A stretch of 57,262 bases of DNA, from contig CALUZQ010000008.1 in NCBI GenBank assembly GCA_944325225.1, positions 1-57,262 of the forward strand, in the 5' to 3' direction. The notes under the pieces are model-generated. The model was not told the origin of the DNA. It searched no databases and saw only the letters and a list, made by a program, of their open reading frames with translations. This stretch comes from an uncultured Elusimicrobiales bacterium. GTDB taxonomy: Bacteria; Elusimicrobiota; Elusimicrobia; Elusimicrobiales; Elusimicrobiaceae. This document shows, in pieces, positions 53,153-57,262 of this stretch. The stretch's first letter is position 1; each line of letters opens with the position of its first letter. The position numbers were made by a program, and so were the translations under genes.

Positions 53153-53368
53153 GGCTGTCTATATACAGTATAGCAAATTAGGCAGGGATTTTATGCAGGA
53201 TTGTACGACACACAAGTTTTCGGGCCGTTAGCGGCCCGCGGACAGCGGCCGAATCTGCTAGCCAACGGGCTTGCAGGAAACTGGGTAAATCACAAGTACA
53301 AAAAGAACGCCCGCCGGAGATTTAGCGGGCGCAGGGTGTTTTCTTGTAGGAGGGTAGAAACACACTTT

Positions 53369-53539
53369 TTAAAAAATATATCCTAAGCAGAGTGTCGCGT
53401 AGCGTTCGGTATTATATAGGTCTAGGTCCGATAGGGTATGAAAATCCTTAAATTCCCGGCTGATCCACGCGAACTCACGGTCCAGGCGCTGCTTTTTAAT
53501 CAGCTGGGCAGCTACGGTTTCTTGCAATGCAGTTTTCAT
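53369..53539 (-). CDS. Small hypothetical protein, 56 aa
   Basis: The ATG at 53539 has an AGGAGG site 7 bases upstream, which supports a real gene despite its size. 56 residues: MKTALQETVAAQLIKKQRLD, then WISREFKDFHTLSDLDLYNT and a short Cys-containing end. No signal peptide or membrane helix, probably cytoplasmic and helical. It has a palindrome-linked promoter like the secreted-protein genes, so it may belong to that regulon. No family recognised. Confidence 0.55.
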   Translation of the reverse strand: MKTALQETVAAQLIKKQRLDREFAWISREFKDFHTLSDLDLYNTERYATLCLGYIF

Positions 53540-53581
53540 ACAGCGCCTCCTTGTTTTTAAGTTGTCCTGCTTGATATTAAT

Positions 53582-53624
53582 AAGATAGCGTTTTCGTCGG
53601 GGAAATAACAGGGTCATTGGACCC
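53582..53624 (-). promoter_or_regulatory. Palindrome-linked promoter of the 56-residue protein gene
   Basis: Minus strand: perfect inverted repeat GGGTC-CAAT-GACCC (53611-53624), -35 CTGTTA (53606-53611), 18-base spacer, -10 TATCTT (53582-53587). Further half-sites (CTAGCCC, GGGCCCA) lie to 53648. Confidence 0.6.
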
Positions 53625-53731
53625 AAAGGGCTAGGAAATTTGGGCCCATTCTTTTTTTACGCCGTGTCCCATTTTTCTTTTTCCCTAAGCCCTAGTGATT
53701 TTTAGGACTTTAGGCCCACCTTATAATTTGA

Positions 53732-53737
53732 TATACT
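53732..53737 (+). promoter_or_regulatory. -10 box of a leaderless hydE message
   Basis: TATACT 7 bases before the ATG at 53745; a second TATAAT lies at 53722-53727. No ribosome site. The upstream GGACTTTAGGCCC resembles the shared palindrome but is spaced differently. Confidence 0.5.
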
Positions 53738-53744
53738 TCGTATT

Positions 53745-54785
53745 ATGACGACCGATTCCCGTTCGCTTGAAGAGATTCTTTCCCGCCCGCCCCTTACCCG
53801 CGGGGAAATCGTGGAGCTTCTGTCCCTGCCGGATCCAGCTCCGCTTTTTCAAAAAGCAGATCAAGTAAGAAAGAAATTTGTGGGCGATGCTGTTTACCTG
53901 CGCGGGCTGATAGAATTTTCCAATTATTGCAAAAACGATTGTCTCTATTGCGGCATTCGCCGTTCCAACGCCAACGCGGTTCGTTACCGAATGACACCGG
54001 AAGAAATTTACCGCACAGCCCGCCAGGCGGTTCAAAACGGGTATAAGACGGTGGTTCTTCAGTCGGGAGAAGACTGGTGGTTTGATGCGGATAAAATAGC
54101 AAGCATTATTCGCCAAATCAAAGAATTAGGCGCTGCCGTTACGCTGAGCTTAGGCGAAAAAACACGCGAAGAATACGCCTGTTACCGCAAAGCCGGGGCG
54201 GATCGGTACCTTTTACGCATTGAAACTACGGATAAAGCCCTGTATGAAACATTAGACCCGCAAATGAGCTGGGATAACCGCGTGCGTTGTTTGGAAGATT
54301 TAAAAGAGTTGGGTTATGAAGTAGGATCCGGTTCGCTGGTGGGGCTTCCCGGCCAAACGGCAGAAAGTTTAGCCGAGGATTTGCTGTTTTTTAAATCGTT
54401 GCCAGTGGATATGGCCGGAATCGGGCCGTTTATCCCCCACCCCGACACGCCCCTGGCGCAGGAAAAAGCCGAAGGCCATTTTGAACTTGCTTTAAAGATG
54501 ATGGCCATTATGCGGCTGATACTGCCGGACATCAATATCCCGGCTACAACTGCGATGGAAACCCTCCACCCGCAGGGCCGCTTGCTGGCGCTTCAATGCG
54601 GGGCCAATGTAATTATGCCCAATGTAACGGCGGAAACTTTCTGCCGCAATTACGCATTATACCCCGGCAAAGCTCACTCGGCACCGTCTGCCGCCGCTGC
54701 GTGGAACGAATCGCTGGCTGCTATCGGACGGACGGTATCGGACGGATACGGCTTTCACGGCGATTATCTGAAATCCCGCAACTAA
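53745..54785 (+). CDS. hydE: [FeFe]-hydrogenase maturation radical SAM protein HydE
   Basis: 346 residues, cytoplasmic. Radical SAM cluster motif CKNDCLYC (Cx3Cx2C, about residues 65-72) in FSNYCKNDCLYCGIRRSN, followed by YRMTPEEIYRTARQAVQNGYKTVVLQSGED, typical of HydE. GSGSLVGLPGQTAESLAEDL and the late AGIGPFIPHPDTPLA match HydE rather than biotin synthase. HydE helps to build the dithiomethylamine/iron cofactor of [FeFe] hydrogenases, implying that the organism makes or uses hydrogen. HydF and HydG are not in the window. Probably leaderless. Confidence 0.9.
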   Translation: MTTDSRSLEEILSRPPLTRGEIVELLSLPDPAPLFQKADQVRKKFVGDAVYLRGLIEFSNYCKNDCLYCGIRRSNANAVRYRMTPEEIYRTARQAVQNGYKTVVLQSGEDWWFDADKIASIIRQIKELGAAVTLSLGEKTREEYACYRKAGADRYLLRIETTDKALYETLDPQMSWDNRVRCLEDLKELGYEVGSGSLVGLPGQTAESLAEDLLFFKSLPVDMAGIGPFIPHPDTPLAQEKAEGHFELALKMMAIMRLILPDINIPATTAMETLHPQGRLLALQCGANVIMPNVTAETFCRNYALYPGKAHSAPSAAAAWNESLAAIGRTVSDGYGFHGDYLKSRN

Positions 54786-54917
54786 ACCGCTTTAAGACAC
54801 TGTTTTTTGCCCGCCAGAAAAAATTTCCTTTTCTTTGGGAAATGTATTACAATATAGAGGACAAAACGGACGCTCCGTCCGTTGCGCTGTTATTTTTTAT
54901 ATGGAGAACGACCGTAT

Positions 54918-57262
54918 ATGGTAAAAAAGACCGTTAAAAAGGCGGCAAAAACTGCCGCGAAAAAGGCCGTAAAGAAAGCCGTAAAATATGTGTACTCGTT
55001 TGGAGCGGGTAAAGCCGAAGGAAACGGCAAAATGAAAGAGTTATTGGGCGGAAAAGGCGCCAACTTAGCCGAAATGTCCGGCCAGTTAAAACTCCCCGTC
55101 CCCCCCGGATTTACAATTACCACCGAAGTTTGCACCTACTACTGGAACAACAAACGCACCTACCCCAAAACCTTAAAAGCCGATGTAGAAGCCAATCTTA
55201 AAAAGATTGAACGCGAAACCAAAAAACAGTTTGGTTCGGAGAAAAACCCGCTGTTGGTGTCCGTTCGCTCCGGCGCGCGCGCTTCTATGCCGGGTATGAT
55301 GGAAACCATTTTAAACATTGGGCTGACGGAAAAAACCATTCCCGGCATGATTGCCAAAACCGGCGATGCGCGCTTTGTGTATGACGCGTACCGCCGCTTG
55401 ATTATGATGTATTCCGATGTGGTTATGGAAAAAGCCGCCGGCATTGAACCCAAAGACGGCGAAGGCATCCGCAAAATTTTGGACGGTATGCTGGGCGATT
55501 TGAAAACCAAATTGGGCGTTAGCGACGATACGCATATCCCGGCCGAGGAACTTCAAAAACTCTGCGTGGCGTTTAAAGCGACAGTCAAAAAAGTGCTCAA
55601 AAAAGATTTTCCGGACGATCCGATGGAACAGCTTTGGGGCGCTATTGGCGCGGTGTTTGCCTCCTGGAACGGCAAACGCGCCATCGCCTACCGCAACATT
55701 GAAAACATTCCGCACGACTGGGGTACCGCCGTCAATGTGCAGACGATGGTATTCGGCAATATGGGCGACACCAGCGCTACCGGTGTGGCGTTTACCCGCA
55801 ACCCCGGAAACGGCGACAGTCATTTCTACGGAGAATACTTAATCAATGCTCAGGGCGAAGATGTGGTGGCCGGTATCCGCACCCCCTCCCCGATGAACAA
55901 ATGGTCCGCGAACGCCCACTCCAAACACCTGCCTACCTTGGAAAAAGTAATGCCCAAAGTATATAAGGAATTGGACGCGATCCAGAAAAAGTTGGAAAAA
56001 CACTTCCACGATATGCTGGATATTGAATTTACCATTGAAGACCAGAAACTGTGGATGCTGCAGTGCCGCGTAGGCAAGAGAAACGGCACCGCGGCCGTAC
56101 AGATGGCGTTGGATATGGTCAAAGAACGCTTGATTTCTAAGGAAGAAGCCGTCCTGCGCGTAACCCCTGCCCAGTTGGGTGAACTGTTGCTGCCGGCTAT
56201 TGACCCGAAAGCGGAAGCGGGCGTAAGCCCGATCGCCAAAGGGCTGCCTGCGGGCCCCGGTGGCGCGGCGGGTAAAATTGTATTTAACTCGTTAGACGCT
56301 ATTAAACTGCAAGAAGCGGGCCAAAACGCCATTTTGGTACGCGAAGAAACCAACCCCGAAGACATTGAAGGTATGCGCGCGGCGGCGGGTATTTTGACCC
56401 AACGCGGCGGTATGACCTCGCACGCGGCTTTGGTGGCGCGCGGCTGGGGCAAATGCTGCATTGTGGGCTGCGGCGAATTGGAAATAAATCTGAACGCAAA
56501 AACCGTTAAAATGGGCGGCAAGACCTTTAAAGAAGGCGATGAGCTGACCTTGAACGGAACCAAAGGATTTGTTTATGAAGGCGCTTTAAAAATGTTAGGC
56601 GCTGGCGAAGGCAACAAAAACCTGGCGGCTTTCCTCGCTTTGTGCGACAAAGTGCGCACGATGAAAGTGCGCGCCAACGCCGATACGGAAGACGACGCCA
56701 TTAAAGCCCGCAAATTCGGTGCCGAAGGCATTGGGCTGTTCCGCATTGAACATATGTTCTACGGCAAAAATTCCGACAAGCCCCTGTTCATTTTGCGCAA
56801 AATGATTCTTTCCGGCAGCGAAGAAGAACGCAAAGCCGCGGTGGAAGAACTGTTCCCGTATATGAAAAAGGAAATCAAAGCCACGATGAAAGCCATGGCC
56901 GGTTTTGGCGTAACCGTGCGCTTGATGGATCCGCCGCTGCACGAATTCGTGCCGACCTTGCCCGAAAAACAGGCCGAACTGGCCAAAGCGCTGGGTATTT
57001 CTATGGAAGTATTCAAAGAACGCGCGGCCGGATTGCACGAAGTCAACCCGATGATGGGGCACCGCGGTATCCGCTTGGGCGTAACCTATCCGGAAATTAC
57101 GACGATGCAGTCCCGCGCCATTTTTGAATCTGCGGCCGAACTTATTAAAGAAGGCGTCAAAGCCCAGCCGGAAGTAATGATCCCGCTGACCTGCGATGTC
57201 AACGAAATTATCGCCCAGAAGAATCTCATCCGCGCCGCTTACGAAGAAGTCGTAGCCAAGAC
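54918..57262 (+). CDS. ppdK: Pyruvate, phosphate dikinase (partial, cut at right edge)
   Basis: The first 781 residues are visible; the enzyme should be about 890-900 long. The ATP-grasp domain starts KYVYSFGAGKAEG, with GGKGANLAEMSGQ and SVRSGARASMPGMMETILNIG. The phosphohistidine motif is GGMTSHAALVARGWGKCCIVG (His near 502). The PEP/pyruvate domain follows (GAEGIGLFRIEHMFY, NPMMGHRGIRLGV). It interconverts pyruvate, ATP and phosphate with PEP, AMP and pyrophosphate. An atypical 24-residue Lys/Ala-rich N-terminus (MVKKTVKKAAKTAAKKAVKK) precedes the normal start. TACAAT at 54848-54853 is a likely -10 with a leader of about 60 bases. Confidence 0.95.
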   Translation, partial: MVKKTVKKAAKTAAKKAVKKAVKYVYSFGAGKAEGNGKMKELLGGKGANLAEMSGQLKLPVPPGFTITTEVCTYYWNNKRTYPKTLKADVEANLKKIERETKKQFGSEKNPLLVSVRSGARASMPGMMETILNIGLTEKTIPGMIAKTGDARFVYDAYRRLIMMYSDVVMEKAAGIEPKDGEGIRKILDGMLGDLKTKLGVSDDTHIPAEELQKLCVAFKATVKKVLKKDFPDDPMEQLWGAIGAVFASWNGKRAIAYRNIENIPHDWGTAVNVQTMVFGNMGDTSATGVAFTRNPGNGDSHFYGEYLINAQGEDVVAGIRTPSPMNKWSANAHSKHLPTLEKVMPKVYKELDAIQKKLEKHFHDMLDIEFTIEDQKLWMLQCRVGKRNGTAAVQMALDMVKERLISKEEAVLRVTPAQLGELLLPAIDPKAEAGVSPIAKGLPAGPGGAAGKIVFNSLDAIKLQEAGQNAILVREETNPEDIEGMRAAAGILTQRGGMTSHAALVARGWGKCCIVGCGELEINLNAKTVKMGGKTFKEGDELTLNGTKGFVYEGALKMLGAGEGNKNLAAFLALCDKVRTMKVRANADTEDDAIKARKFGAEGIGLFRIEHMFYGKNSDKPLFILRKMILSGSEEERKAAVEELFPYMKKEIKATMKAMAGFGVTVRLMDPPLHEFVPTLPEKQAELAKALGISMEVFKERAAGLHEVNPMMGHRGIRLGVTYPEITTMQSRAIFESAAELIKEGVKAQPEVMIPLTCDVNEIIAQKNLIRAAYEEVVAK

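Overview
The window looks like chromosomal DNA of a strictly fermentative, Gram-negative anaerobe. My best guess is a gut Elusimicrobiota (Elusimicrobium-like) lineage. The guess rests on the combination of rubrerythrin, pyruvate phosphate dikinase next to pyruvate kinase, lactate dehydrogenase, the [FeFe]-hydrogenase maturase HydE, diaminopimelate dehydrogenase, Tol/Lol envelope genes and a three-gene type II-C CRISPR system. It is inferred from gene content, not from a marker phylogeny. Both ends are cut inside genes: rubrerythrin at the left, pyruvate phosphate dikinase at the right.

Layout. 1-10 kb: rubrerythrin end, two tandem 14-TM drug-efflux-type transporters, a 1519-residue secreted/membrane protein of unknown function and an organophosphate antiporter. 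10.6-13.6 kb: pyruvate kinase, an AlaX-type tRNA editing protein and a beta-barrel-like protein. 13.7-22.1 kb: mostly secreted proteins, namely an ADP-ribosyltransferase-like protein, lipoproteins, a SIMPL protein and three paralogous trypsin-fold proteins whose nucleophile is Cys rather than Ser. gapA and a YbaK deacylase lie among them. 22.3-25.1 kb: ddh, ldh and ppa. 25.2-30.1 kb: an accessory island with a WYL regulator, a divergent structured RNA ending in a terminator, a tiny Asp-box protein, two P-loop GTPases and a PD-(D/E)XK nuclease. 30.2-36.5 kb: CRISPR array (27 repeats), tracrRNA, cas2, cas1, cas9. 36.7-38.6 kb: lipoprotein plus hydrolase pair and tRNA-Ser. 38.7-46.1 kb: one long envelope operon (ftsK, lolA-like, pgsA, pgpA, tolQ, tolR, tonB/tolA-like, membrane protein, epimerase). 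46.4-57.3 kb: accB, an HtrA-like lipoprotein, a zinc-ribbon-like secreted protein, rpsO-pnp, hydE and ppdK.

Four signals stand out. (1) The CRISPR repeats each end in a perfect extended -10 promoter. The tracrRNA promoter beside the array is itself a decayed repeat. (2) Five promoters, four of them driving secreted-protein genes, carry a covarying palindrome (GG-Y-CC, four bases, GG/GA-CCC) abutting the -35 box, which suggests a dedicated regulator. (3) Seven first-in-operon genes have a -10 box exactly 6-7 bases before the ATG and no Shine-Dalgarno sequence, so they are probably leaderless; downstream genes have normal ribosome sites. (4) Seven predicted secreted proteins have Gln directly after the signal-peptidase site. 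The WYL-RNA-GTPase-nuclease island next to CRISPR is the best candidate here for an undescribed (possibly defence) system.
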